From Cliona cf. orientalis (Eukaryota > Porifera > Demospongiae > Clionaida > Clionaidae), in assembly GCA_963930775.1 (NCBI GenBank), contig OZ005703.1:4960001-5024000 (forward strand): a DNA stretch of 64,000 nucleotides. Direction: 5' to 3'. Under the pieces are notes generated by a model. The model saw only the letters and a list, made by a program, of their open reading frames with translations, was not told the origin of the DNA and did not search any database. Each line of letters begins with the position of its first letter. The first letter of the stretch is position 1. Shown here one piece after another: positions 1 through 11,284 of the stretch. The position numbers and the translations under genes were made by a program.

Positions 1-334
1 TGGCAGACCTGGACATGAGCGATTCTTCTCAACATTTGTTGCACGTACAAGCTGGCACATGAATGATAACTACATTGATCTGAGTGCCCACATGCATGCT
101 TCTCAAGCTCAAGTTGAGGGGTGTCGTACCAGTTTGGAGGTGGAGTATAAAGGCCTTATCTCATCTCTGCTCTAGTGACTAGACTAGGCTGTATTCTGTG
201 TAGGCTCACTTTTGTGCTTTTCTGGTGCTATCCGTGACTAGCCTCAATGCAATCTCATCTGCTGATTCTCAGTGATGCTATTGCTCATTCTCTTGCTTTC
301 CTTAGGCCAGTGGAATAAACTGGAAGTCACACAT

Positions 335-355
335 ACACACACACACACACACACA
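335..355. repeat. CA microsatellite
   Basis: Uninterrupted alternating AC dinucleotides, seen directly. Confidence 0.9.
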
Positions 356-985
356 GATTTCTGCTATGGAACACTGAACATTTAGGACACTGCTGGCATA
401 CTGGAGGCATAATCAAATCACAAAATACAATAACTCTGCCCAGAAAGTGTTGTATGTGAACTGGGTGGTAGAGAACCAAAGGTACCCTCCAAGGGCCTGG
501 GTACAAGGCTACAAGCACATTCATATTAGTACTATTAAACGTCCTTACCAGCTGCTGGGCAGCCTTTCAAGAGAGAAACAGCTGGCTAGAGAGTGCAGTA
601 CAATGTATACGGTAGCATAACTTGCGTGTAAATAGAGACAGGTGCATTGGGTGTGGCTTGAAGTCAAGAAGCTAAGCAGTTCAAGTTATACTTCGCTGAC
701 TATTGGCAGGCAGGCAGTAGCTTTACAGGAGTTGTAGCTGGAACTTCTTAGTTTGTACCTTGAAAGAAGTCTACTATTATTCATTCTGTCCATCGAAAAG
801 CTGCCAAGGTGCGTGGAAGGATGGTCCTATGGTGGAAGGTAGCGGTCCTGAGCAAATGTCGCCAGAACTGGAGAACAAAGCGTTTTCAGCGAAATCCACA
901 CAATACATGGCTTTGAAACGCCATAAGGAATCATATAACACGAGCTTGAGACTCACAAACGAAATATGCAGCAGTTACAGAGTTA

Positions 986-1020
<35 letters not shown>

Positions 1021-1022
1021 CA
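986..1022. repeat. GACA microsatellite
   Basis: About nine tandem copies of the tetranucleotide CAGA/GACA, seen directly. Confidence 0.9.
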
Positions 1023-1492
1023 CAGAATGACTACCGTAACCCTACGGCGCATGCGCCGAGGGTTAATAATTCATCTCTATTCTGAATGTTGATGCACTGC
1101 ATGTTAAGTGCTCAACTTTCAGTGAATCGATACTGTTCCAATTGTACCTGGTGCAGAGTCTGATATGAGTAAAAATAAGCCATAGATTATTAATGAGATT
1201 CTATAGCTGAGGGAAATTACTTGGAAGAAAACTTCATCGGGCCATAGTTACTTCTTTCTATTTCTATGGTCGAGCACGTGGTCACAGGGGACCATTTATG
1301 GTGCACACATGCAGGATGTCCGGAGGGGGGAACTACTGCATTTTGTCCTGGGGACCACTTGTGTATGGGGACCAGTTAACTCATCCCATAATATTATATG
1401 TAGTGCAATACAAATATCCAAATATCTCAAAATAGGTAACTTCATGAAATTTTAAGTATCAAGAAATACCGAAATGGGAATATTTATATTGT

Positions 1493-1545
1493 ACGGTGGC
1501 CAAGAAGGTCACTTCAAATTGATTTCCAGGTATCGGTGTTAATAC
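1493..1545 (+). mobile_element. Solo terminal remnant, TACGGTGG-type element
   Basis: TACGGTGGCCAAGAAGG followed by a TTGATTTCCA word closely resembles the outer end of the TIR at 43013-43114. The duplicated locus has the same remnant at about 11090. No opposite end is visible nearby, so this is a decayed or partial end. Confidence 0.45.
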
Positions 1546-2092
1546 CATTATTTTCATTACAAAAATAATTCTTGTGAACAGCAAAAATATATGTCATTCA
1601 TCTCACCCAATTCAGAAGTAGCTATAATATTAATAGAGTAGTGAACCTAAAAAATTAACACACGAAGAAAAAAGCAGTTTTATGAGAAAAGGTGAGCAAT
1701 AATAATATTATACAGATTCTAGATCTACTTTGGTGTCCTTGAACTAAGTTATACCAAGGGCTAATCAGCCCATAATGCCTAGTTTGGTAAAGTACAGCGC
1801 TGTATAATGGTGGGGTTGCATGCTGATGTTGTTCATAATGAATCACTTGATTTCAATCAAAAGTAATGCATCCTTAAGTACAAGAACAAAAGATCTTCAA
1901 AAATGAAGGAATGAATTGAAAGTAATATTATAATAGCTAGTTATATCAGTGTAACAGTTCTGTTTCTGAATCAATAATATTACAGTTATACCAAGAGTAT
2001 ATAAGAGGAGAGATTGGAAAATAAAGGGATTAGCTAGGCTCATCAAATTGGAGATGAATGCCCAGACTATTAAAACAAGATGAGTAACAATA

Positions 2093-3165
2093 TTGATAGA
2101 GATTGCCACTGATACTAATCTGATTTGTGAACAGATACAAGAGGTATACGGACAACCTCTATCAATAGAAGTAAATGTAGAGAATGTGCTAAGATACATT
2201 CAAGCTCTCTACTATATCATCAACCTTTGTTTTGGACTTTTTATTATTAATCTCTTTGTGATAGCTAGTGCTCACTCTTCGCTTTAAGAAGCTACTGTAA
2301 CATATCTCCTTGGACTCCAGGTATGTATTAGTGACATGCTCAATGGTGCAATATTTCTTCCTACATCTGCAACAAATGCCATTGCTGATCGTTTTGTATT
2401 CACTGGCCTCTGCTCTGTATTTGGATTCGCTCTCTTCTTTCTTGGTCATACTAGAACCTACCTCATGTTTGTGTTGGTTCTTGATCACTTTTTTACTATC
2501 TTTGTACCATTTTGGTACCAACGACAGCGGATCAGAGTAGTCCTTCCTCTCTCCCTTGCATGGAGCTTGGATCTTGGCGTTTGTCGTTGCTTTGGTACCA
2601 GTATTATAAAGGGTGTACTGGACTGCTACTCAGTTGAACGTAGCAGTTGGGGCTGTTATCCTAGTCAAGGATGCTACCACCAGAGGGCCTGTTTGACCTA
2701 CACATGGACAGTCCTTACTTTGACCAACATTTGCAGTGTAATTTCGCTAGTAATATATCTCTTTCTTTAAATTCTGTAAAGCAAAGAAGCTACGAAATAA
2801 GGTAGCTACACCTTTCCAGCCAGATAGTGGTGCAGAAGAAGAGAGAGCAGCAACTGCACGAAAGCTAAAGCAAGAACGAAGAGCAAAATTAATGTTACAT
2901 TCTTTCTTCTCTACTTTGCTTTGATTGGAGTCTCGCTTCCTCCAGCAATTTTTCTGCTAATTGGCTGGGCACTTGTCGCTGTTGGTGGTGTAATTCTTCC
3001 CTCATCTTACAGAGCTGTAAAGATATTAGCTAGCTCCTCATTTTCTACGTTAATTTTTATTGATCCTATAGTCATCATGAGAAATGAAGTCTTCAGAGAA
3101 GTTATCAAGAAGCTGCTAAACAAAATAAATGGGGGATGTATACGGCAAGGTGGACGCTCAAACTC
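2093..3165 (+). pseudogene. Decayed class A (rhodopsin-like) GPCR, copy 1
   Basis: In broken frames I read an N-terminal tail, TM1 (NLCFGLF), TM2 with its conserved Asp (ISDMLNGAIF), TM3 ending in DHF where class A receptors have DRY, and TM4. A charged intracellular loop 3 follows (GAEEERAATARKLKQERR). TM6 and TM7 read in another frame, with DPIVIM standing for NPxxY and a helix-8-like NEVFREVIKKLL. The frame is lost in TM1/ICL1, around TM4 (about 2560-2600), in the second extracellular loop and before TM6. No single ORF spans the seven helices and no splice pattern repairs it. Copy 2 at 13800-14860 is also broken but keeps DRF at the TM3 end. The ligand is unknown. Confidence 0.7.
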
Positions 3166-3279
3166 CTCCTGTAGCCTTATTTATATATTTGCCATTGCCA
3201 TAAATTTATGTTGGGTGTTCATGTAACAGTTACAGCCATTTTTGATTCACATTATATGAAAAACATGACCACATTCTTG

Positions 3280-3365
3280 TACTTCTAATCTTATCGTCAG
3301 CAATTCTAATTGCACTGATTAAACCTTACATATATATTATGGACACCCTATTAACTTTTTAGCTT
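3280..3365 (+). pseudogene. Scrap of the multi-pass membrane gene family (copy 1)
   Basis: The short translation LLILSSAILIALIKP, then IMDTLLTF, matches the late TM segment of the intact gene at 21718-23466 (LLSAIVIALVKP ... ILDTLLLAF). Only this piece is readable and it ends in a stop. A longer version follows the GPCR in the second duplication copy at about 14990-15360. The ancestral duplicated unit therefore already held GPCR followed by this family member. Confidence 0.6.
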
Positions 3366-3604
3366 CTTATAGACTAGACTAGAATTAATTACAAAACCAT
3401 GGTCGTTATTACTATTATCTCAAGTTATATAATCCAATAAAGGCAGTGATAATCATAGCTATGAAAATACTGGTTGTCAGTATTGTGTGCGTGCAAAGTT
3501 ATTTCACTGAAGCACGTTGCTGATACAGCTGTAGATACCACATTATCTAGAAGAATAAAAACTCATAAAGAGTAATCCAGATGATTAGATATTACTCAGT
3601 GACA

Positions 3605-3835
3605 CATGTAAGAGTGGCATTTATCAGCTCACTCAGTAGAAGGTGCATTGACTCTGAGCGGACAGACACAGTTTGACCTACTTCATCTTGACTCCCCACT
3701 TGAAAGTTATCCTGGTCACATAAAAAGAAACAGGTACGCTTTTTCCACTACTCTATAGCCAGTAATGTTTGGTGTTTGATCAGGATTCCAGCTGACTTCA
3801 TCAGGGGTATGGGCCTTGCAATTGTGACTTTGACC
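3605..3835 (-). pseudogene. Inverted, decayed copy of an FN3 exon
   Basis: Read on the minus strand, this matches the fibronectin-III exon at about 6540-6765 base by base over long runs (GAAGTCAGCTGGA.TCCTGAT, CCAAACATTACTGGCTATAG, GTCAAGATGAAGTAGGTC). It has lost bases after GYRV, which destroys the frame. It lies 5' of the receptor it derives from and in opposite orientation. Confidence 0.75.
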
Positions 3836-4489
3836 TTATTCCCCATCATATCTAGAGATCTGATCCTACATGCATGGCTGGGGTGGCAAAGGGGCAAAAA
3901 CATCCATTCCATTAACAGTACCATGACCTGGTGGGGCCCAGATTGGATTTCGGGTGCCAGCACCACTCCTAGTCCAGAGTGGCAGCTAGAGAGTAGCTAG
4001 CTACAATACAAAAATTATGCAATGGCATGATTCTGTCACAGTGGGCAGTAGCTATAGCTACATCTTCCTATCTGGATGACCATAACTTGCTGCTACATTT
4101 TTCTCATGTCTAGATCCAATTATTATCACTGTCAGGATTGATGGTGATACATCTCCTCCAATGGTAGGATCAATGTACTCCATCACCTGTATAGTCACAG
4201 GAGCAGAGAGGCTCACTAACTCCACCGTAGCCTACCAGTGGCTCAAAGATGGTGCGACAGTGACAGAAGAAACAAGTGAGATACTCTCTTTCACTTCCCT
4301 CACCTTATCCGACGCTGGAAGCTATACCTGTCAAGCCACTGTTACTTCCAGCCTACTTAGTGCTCCTATCAATAATTTTAGTGCAGACTTCATTTGTGAG
4401 TTATGAAAACAATATAACTTTAGTTAGTTGATCATGATCGGATATATATTGTGATAACCATAAAAAAATTGTACCATTAGTATCAGGTC

Positions 4490-4556
4490 TCATAATACCT
4501 GGAGGTGGGAATTGAACTCAAGATCTTAACCACTGCATCAAGCTGTTCCGCCCTCC
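4490..4556 (-). repeat. Possible tRNA-derived SINE fragment
   Basis: On the minus strand GATGCAGTGGTTAAGA resembles a pol III A box and GAGTTCAATTCC a B box, at the spacing expected in a tRNA-like head. It does not fold as a complete tRNA to my eye. It lies within the intron region between two Ig exons, beside a poly-C/CA tract. Confidence 0.4.
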
Positions 4557-4591
4557 CCCCCCCCCCCAACACACACACACACACACACACA
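4553..4591. repeat. Poly-C plus CA microsatellite
   Basis: A run of C residues followed by (CA)n, seen directly. Confidence 0.9.
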
Positions 4592-7455
4592 ACCATCAAA
4601 ATTTACAAGTACGTTCAGCTCAGTACCTTGCCAACTCATCTGGTCCAGTTGATTGTTCTGTAATTGAATATAGTTGTTCATAATTTACTATGGTACCGAG
4701 AAGTAGTGTTGTAACCAGAGAAGCATAAAAATCTTGTAAGCTGCTGCTGGAAAGTAGTTGAATCTTCATCTTACATTTATGTATGCTAAGTTATTATACT
4801 TTTCTCACAGTAGACCAGGACATCTATAGCTAGTTACTAAGTATATTATTGGTATCTAATTCCAGGAAATTACATTGAAGACTTTAGAACCTCCTCAACT
4901 ATTGTATATCTTTGCTGTATGTTATGCATGCTGTGAAGCTTCAGTAGCTACATGGAAGTTGGGTATGCATGTGTATTATGCATTGGGTATGCACGTGTAT
5001 TGTGCGTGTATGGCTTCCAAAGTAATCGTTGACAATTGAATTACAATCATTAGGAAGTTATGATACTATTAGCATTGTGCATTTTAAGGGATACTATCTC
5101 AAAGAGTGCGTGGGTCAGATAGGTGGTGCAGTCATGGATGATTACATCATTTAGATTTCCCATTCCATTTGTAAACTGACAATCTATTTCCTTATTAGAT
5201 CACTGTTACAGTAATAGCTGGCCCTCTTAATGTGCAAGCCACTGGTCCAGTTCCTCTATGACTACTACGGATCCTCCTACAACAACTGTCTTTAATCCGA
5301 TAACTGAACCAGTTTCACCACCATCACCAAGTAAGTTTTTTCAAAATATAATAGACATGCAAAAGATTGCATGGTGGATCTGGTCTGCTTCTATAGTGGA
5401 TGATGTACGACTCTCTTTTCGAGGCAATTCAATCGCCAACAATAGCATTGTCCTATTGAGCGACATAGGTGACAATATGGATAGCAGGATCCAGTACATC
5501 ACAACTAATCCAGACTGCTGTACTAGAACACTGGGTGTCTGGTTATTCCCTAGTGGAAGACAGGTGAACAGTCGTGGCTCTGGTGATGTAATTTATCAAT
5601 CTAGAAGTAGGGCTGGACCAACAAAGCTTGCTTCTGTGAGTCTTGGTCGTTGAGATAACATGAATGCTGGTGGACTAACAGGGCTCTATCGCTGTGTAAT
5701 TCCTGACAGATCTAGAGTTGACCAAACTCTCATTGTGGGTCTTTACTCCAGCAGAGAGAACAGTGAGTTAAATTTCCAACTAGCTCATCCATTTTGTAGT
5801 GACATAGATAACTCTACATAATAAATATGGACCATGTAATTGATTAAAATTCCATACCGTTCACTCCCCATGCCTTTATGGAGCTTCAGTTGAAATTTGA
5901 AACTTACTGTGATTATACTGTATCCATTTTAAGTCAGATGGTTAATCTTTGAGCCTCAATTATGTATTGATTCATACTGTAGTGGCCAGGACTGCTCCAC
6001 TAACAAACTCGTTTCGACTGACATCGATATCACCCCAGAACTCAGCTAATATCACATTCTCTCTCACATGTCATGTAACTCATCCGGTGGGCCAGTGCAG
6101 AGTGTAGAGTGGATGAGGGATGGCTTCCCACTGGACAACACAGGACCACTGGTTTTAACAAGTGCCTCTACAGCTTCCTATACAAACACCTTGGATGTGA
6201 GTGGCAGACTACCAGGAACATACACCTGCCAGATCCGAGATTCCAATAATCAAATCCTGAGTTCCATGGATATTGATATTAATGATATAATAATATTATT
6301 ATTGATTCTAGCTACTTATTGATTTAATGTTAAATCCTTACAAGACTCCCTACAAAGTACTGACATTATGTTTGGGCTCCCTGTTGGTAGATAGTTAGTA
6401 TCTAATGAGCTATATTATAATATTAATCAGGTGTAGTATTCAATTACACTTGCAATGGTGTCATTTATAAGATTTTGCCCATTGCATAATACACCTTTCA
6501 GGCTCAGCTGGCCCTCTCAATGTGCAAGCCAGTCAGTCCAGTTCCTCTGCCCCAGTTGAAGTCAGCTGGAGTCCTGATCAAACACCAAACATCACTGGCT
6601 ATAGAGTATTCTATGGCAGTGGACAAAGCATATTTGTTTCTTTTTATGTGACCAGGATTGTTTCTAATTCCGTGGGGAGTCAAGATGAAGTAGGTCAAAC
6701 TGTGTATGTTCACTCAGAATCAATGCACCTACTACCAAGTGAACTGATAAATGCAACTATTGCATGTGGGTAACTTTGACAATTGATTATTATTGTTATT
6801 CAGAATCATCTGGATCATGCACTTATTGTTTATCTCTTCTCCTCAGATGATAGTGTTACAGTATCTACAGCCACATCAACAACATACTTCAGTGAAACGA
6901 CTTTGAGTGTTGCTGTGGTCATCACAGTATTGGCAACCAGTGTTGTTACTACTATACTTATACCACAGTCTTTATTGGATTATGCTACTTGAGGTAACCT
7001 ATATAGCTATATATAGTTCCCTAGATTTAGTGATGAGAAAGAGTATATAAGGACAGTCATTGTGCACCGATTAGAAGTAGTCTATATAGCTACAGACCTA
7101 GTACATAAACTGAGTACAAAAAGGTGTTATTCGCATAGCAAGCTTAGTGCCTCGTCCTTAAATTGCTACACCAGCATTAAGAATGATGTGATCAGTAATG
7201 CTCTTGCACGCAGAAAGAAGAAACTCTCCAGCAAGAACGGTTTTACTATTTCACCAAATATGGCATACAGCCTAGTGAACATGGAGATCAGTATCGGAAA
7301 ATGAAAGAGAATACGTGAGTCCTGATTTGCTGGCCATACAGTCCAGTGACAGTCAAGAGCCGAGGTACGAGGGCTGTGTGGGACACGAGTCAGTTGTCTA
7401 TGACCTTCCTGCTAGTCAGTCCTGTCAGTCAGTGGTGTATGCAGTACCACAATAG

Positions 7456-7722
7456 CGGACAATCTCTGAGTCAGTGATTGTATAAAGAGTGAAATGCATA
7501 ATAATTTTTAACCAACAATTTATGATACATTATTCTAGTACATGTAGTATGCACATAATAATTATTATTTTATTATCAATGATGGTGTGGATAATAATCT
7601 TATGGAGAAAATTAATAAGGGAATAATACCAGATACTTGCAATTGATAAGGCTTTTGGAAAGCAATAAAAAGTGAAACAACGTAGGCATTGCATTGCATG
7701 TACAGTTTCAAACTATTGCAGA
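7456..7722. other. Short intergenic spacer between converging genes
   Basis: AT-rich sequence between the end of the plus-strand receptor and the end of the minus-strand transporter. It presumably holds both 3' UTRs. No other feature is seen. Confidence 0.5.
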
Positions 7723-9519
7723 TCAATTGTTTGTGGTTGCATTTTTTAAGTATCGGTCATAAATCTCCTCCACATCATGTTGATTAAACATTCCTTCGTT
7801 CCTTCTCCTGTACTTGTACTTCTTGGCCGCTATCAATAGAAGAATGAAACCAATTCCTCCAACGACACAGGTGAAGAGAAGGTAGACAAAGCCACAGTTA
7901 GTGACTGGAGGGTTCTCTAACATCTCTCCACTGGCCCATGGATGCTTGAGGGAAAGAGGAATGATAATGATGGAATTGAGGAACTGGAAGAGACCTCTAA
8001 TGGCAAAGAAGACCCCAATAAGAAAACCTTTCATTAACTGAGGGCTCTGAGCTGAGATGAACTCTAACATAGCAGTGATGACCATTATGGGACCAATACC
8101 AAGAAGCAAGTTTGATGGCATAAGCACAGACCAATGCATGTTCAGGTGAGGGTACACTAATTCCGAATTATTTAGCATATAAAACTGAAACACACACTGC
8201 GACTGATCGTGAACATGTTGCATTGAATGTCCAACTATATCAATTATTAGTAAAGCAAATACTCCCAACAGACAAAAAATTATTCCGATTTTGATTCTTG
8301 TAAATATGTTTTTAAATCTTGTACGGAGAGCAATCCAGATGTAAAGTGGGAAGATAGCCAGTGTTGACATAAACATCAGATTGCCACTTCCAATAACAAT
8401 CGTTTCCAATGCATGCTCTCGTACGCACAGCTCTGTTCCCAAGTAACGAAATATGTGAAAGCTAAACAAAGGAAATACAAAATGTGAAGCAGGTATCTCC
8501 AACATGAACACTGGTCCAATGCAAAGCAGAACCATCAGAATCCTCAGGAATGTCTTAACATTTTCAACTTGTTCTGTAGTGAAAGGTCCTCCATATCTTT
8601 CTTTGGCAAAGTCAAGTCTGGATGGTACATAGTTGTCACAATAGGTGAAGGCACTGCGTCGAAGTGGGTACTTGTGCTTTCTGGCATAATTGATTACACT
8701 AAAGACAATTCTATAGGGATTTTTCTGTCCAGCTTCAGTGAAGAACCAACGTTTCTTTCTGTGAATTATGATCAACTGAATGCCCACCAGTATCAGCACG
8801 ATTATGGGCAAAGGACAGAGCACATAGTATACAATGGCTTTTGTAGTGGTACTATTACACCAAAGGAAAGGAAAGATCATTAATGGTAGTGAGCCTAACT
8901 CAAAAGCCCATACAACATAGTTAACAAAGAGGGCCAGATAATGACTTGGTAATTCTAAGAGTTGATCAAGCCCAAACTGAATATAGTTGGCTTGGTATCC
9001 CATCAGGCCAAGAGTAAAGAGAATCAACGCCACTAGTGAGGTAAGGATCACACATATGCCAAAAGGATTATGAAAAAGTTCAGGGTGATCATAAAATTTG
9101 ATTGAATGCAACTTTACAAGCCCCATGATTTCTACACAAAAAGCAAGAATCACAAATGACAATAACAAGCATAAGCTTATCTTAATAATTCTGTATCGTC
9201 CACAATAGACATCAGCAATGAATCCACTGAGTGGGTAGAACATCATAACAAGAGCCAGTATAGCATAGGGTAGGGAAAAGTAGACAGAAACTGGAAGCTC
9301 CAGATGTGGTGAGCTTGACATAATAAAGGCTATTACAGTGCCTAAAAGAATGAAGTAGATACAGCCAACAATTGCTGCTGAGAACAAGATGTATATGGCT
9401 GCTTTTGATGGGAGACACATTTTATTGCAAAATCCACAAGATCGAGTGATACTCTGGTGAAACGCTAGCGTTGGTTCAGAAGGTAGCAGATTACTCGATT
9501 CTGTAACTGAAGATGTCAT
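7723..9519 (-). CDS. POT/PTR-family proton-coupled oligopeptide transporter (SLC15-like)
   Basis: A single uninterrupted 598-residue ORF, close to the usual length of the family. The N-terminus is cytosolic and polar, followed by about 12 hydrophobic segments. Family signatures seen: GFIADVYCGRYRIIK after TM2 (POT consensus G-x-x-AD-x-x-x-GRY), and QANYIQFGLDQL where classical members have FGADQF. A long conserved cytosolic loop has SAFTYC ... PSRLDFAKERYGGPFTTEQVEN before TM7. The ExxER motif of canonical proton-coupled members is not obvious in TM1, so coupling may differ. Predicted role: plasma or lysosomal membrane uptake of di/tripeptides or similar solutes. A divergent paralogue with the same loop motifs lies at 51543-53195, so a local expansion is likely. 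The ATG at 9517-9519 is the first in-frame Met and fits the family. Confidence 0.85.
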   Translation of the reverse strand: MTSSVTESSNLLPSEPTLAFHQSITRSCGFCNKMCLPSKAAIYILFSAAIVGCIYFILLGTVIAFIMSSSPHLELPVSVYFSLPYAILALVMMFYPLSGFIADVYCGRYRIIKISLCLLLSFVILAFCVEIMGLVKLHSIKFYDHPELFHNPFGICVILTSLVALILFTLGLMGYQANYIQFGLDQLLELPSHYLALFVNYVVWAFELGSLPLMIFPFLWCNSTTTKAIVYYVLCPLPIIVLILVGIQLIIIHRKKRWFFTEAGQKNPYRIVFSVINYARKHKYPLRRSAFTYCDNYVPSRLDFAKERYGGPFTTEQVENVKTFLRILMVLLCIGPVFMLEIPASHFVFPLFSFHIFRYLGTELCVREHALETIVIGSGNLMFMSTLAIFPLYIWIALRTRFKNIFTRIKIGIIFCLLGVFALLIIDIVGHSMQHVHDQSQCVFQFYMLNNSELVYPHLNMHWSVLMPSNLLLGIGPIMVITAMLEFISAQSPQLMKGFLIGVFFAIRGLFQFLNSIIIIPLSLKHPWASGEMLENPPVTNCGFVYLLFTCVVGGIGFILLLIAAKKYKYRRRNEGMFNQHDVEEIYDRYLKNATTNN

Positions 9520-10800
9520 CGTGACAGCATTTATGCAATTTAGCCAGCCTATACTGTATGTAGCGCAGACTCTTTATGCAAGAAGTCAATCATGCAGTTC
9601 CTGACTCAGAGTATCTATTGACATATCCAATGAATCAGCAATCAGAAAGTGAACTTTCAATATTACACAATACAAGTGCACAAGAAACAGCTGTTAGTTT
9701 ACTATCTCTGAGCAATTGTAAAGCATGCTTTGTATACACATTAAAATTGTATGCTATGCTGACTTAATACTACTGCATGTGTATCTTTCTACATGTGGAG
9801 ATGTACAGTGTACATTCCTAGTACACTAAACATAACATTCATCAAATCGTCCACGGAACCCGTGACTACTGCCTATAGTGTATATAAAATAATTATTATA
9901 GTATTGCAAGAGACTGCCGGATCAACCTGATAACATGGTTGGTCAGTGATTATTATAAATTTAGATCTAGGTGGGGGGAATGAGATACAGTACTGTAACA
10001 GTAACAGCTGCTACGATCCATGAAAGATCATGAACATTATTGCTCTTGTATATTATGTAGCTAGCTGGAATAGGGACCATGCAATATTATCAAGGGCTTA
10101 TAGACTCCTAAAGGAGAAGAGGGCATGTAAGTATATAGGCACCTGGCAAAATTCATATAGCTATATGTAAGCTAAAAATAGTAAAACTCCTCAATATGCA
10201 TAGTGAAAGCCAGACTGCAGCTATTACTATAATTAGTTACAAACCACTGTCTGATCTGAATTTTGCTAGGTACACAGGACACCATGGCAGTTACATGCCC
10301 TCTCCCCCTTTGGGGTCTATAAGCCCTTGATTATATATAGCTCATGGGAACACAGTAAATGGTATGAGGATCAGGATGGTTGGGATCCGGATGAATACTA
10401 TGAGTGGGGCTAGTTCTACTTGTGTCTGCATGCATGGGTATCCCATATACCATACATGAAATATTAATTTTTTGTCCCATGGAGGTGAATGAAAGCCCAT
10501 CAACATATATAGCTAGTACAGTCCATTCAATATCACAGAGGAGCTTAATTTCAAGTGGCTAATTTTGCTACGCTTGTGCAAATTTATCCATGACAAGAAT
10601 CTTGGTCTATGATCATGAATGTTATAATCTTATAGTCTGACATTTCAGCATAGTTATGGAAACTCATGATTAAGCTTTCACCATCCTTCTATACGTTATA
10701 TTTAAAATAGCACAGGAAGCCTACCATAATAATCAATTTTAAATTTCTGTATTACTGGGCCAGCCTCGTCCCCAGGCCACTCTCACATTTCAATGTTCAT
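9520..10800. other. Intergenic, no gene recognised
   Basis: AT-rich spacer with no protein-like frame. At about 10757-10795 is GCCTCGTCCCCAGGCCACTC, matching one arm of the palindromic MITE at 23682-23766. Confidence 0.55.
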
Positions 10801-11284
10801 AGTTACGGTCGAGCACTCCTTTTGGAGATTCACTACTTTGTCCTGTGAAAGTCTTAGTCAAGTATATACATGCGTTTATGGCAGCGGGAGACCATTTATG
10901 GTGCACACAGGATGTCCGAGGGGTGGGGAGACCATTTTGTCCTGGGGACCACTTGTGTATGGGGACCAGTTAACTCGTCCCATACAATATGTAGCTAATG
11001 CATTACAAACATGCACCCAAATATCTCAAAATAGGTAACTTCGTGAAATTTTTAAGTATCTAGAAATACTGAAAATGGGAATATAGTGTACAGTGGCCGA
11101 GAAGGGTCATTTATTTTGATTTCCAGGTGCTAATAATTTTTTACAAAATTATTGTGAATAGCAAAAATGTCATTCATCTTACCCAATTCAGAATTAGCTA
11201 TAATAATAGTCTGAGTAGTGAACCTAAGAAATTAACACATGAAGAAAAAAGCAATTTTGTGAGAAGAGGTGAGAACTCAGCAGT

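Larger units (their letters stand above)
1..1260. other. Intergenic, no gene recognised
   Basis: No reading frame here resembles a known protein. The stretch holds a CA microsatellite at about 335-355 and a GACA microsatellite at about 986-1022. Just after the latter (about 1023-1070) is a short segment containing GCATGCGCCGAGGGTTAAT, which also occurs on the opposite strand near 31915-31985, so it is probably the end of a dispersed repeat. The ORF over the GACA run is a low-complexity product of the repeat. Confidence 0.6.
1268..3400 (+). repeat. Segmental duplication, copy 1
   Basis: Long stretches match 10805-15110 in the same orientation. The match starts at GTCGAGCAC and ACCATTTATGGTGCACACA, runs through an AT-rich spacer, a decayed GPCR and a scrap of a multi-pass membrane gene. 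Copy 1 has no insertion between AGGTGAG (about 1690) and CAGATTCTAGATCTAC (about 1715). At the same point copy 2 carries a LINE, so copy 1 shows the pre-insertion state. Both copies have many small indels, so the duplication is not recent. Confidence 0.85.
4114..7455 (+). pseudogene. Ig/FN3 single-pass receptor gene with disabling lesions
   Basis: A multi-exon receptor on the plus strand. Exon 4114-4395 encodes an Ig domain (C at ITCIV, W at YQWLKDG, the DAGSYTC signature) and ends in a good GTGAG donor. About 5200-5335 gives a Thr/Pro-rich linker. About 5350-5765 encodes an Ig-like module (NPDCCTRTLGVW ... GLYRCVIPD) interrupted by TGA at 5651-5653. About 5985-6290 is a further Ig domain (GTYTC) whose frame is lost near 6065, where CATGT is tandemly duplicated. 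About 6504-6766 is an FN3 domain and 6847-6990 a TM helix (VAVVITVLATSVVTTILI). The tail ends at 7455 with YDLP and YAVP, which fit the pYxxP type bound by Crk-like SH2 domains. No start exon or signal peptide was found. The lesions suggest a pseudogene, though sequence errors or unusual splicing are possible. Confidence 0.6.

Noticed and set aside
760-1092. 110-residue ORF containing a TDRQ repeat
   Set aside because: The repeat is the GACA microsatellite. The rest has no similarity I recognise.
2310-2540. Alternative-frame ORFs over the GPCR pseudogenes (also 14001-14494)
   Set aside because: They are shadows of the receptor frame. The conserved TM motifs read only in the GPCR frame.
4490-4556. 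Functional tRNA gene
   Set aside because: A and B boxes only. I cannot fold a complete cloverleaf with acceptor and anticodon arms.
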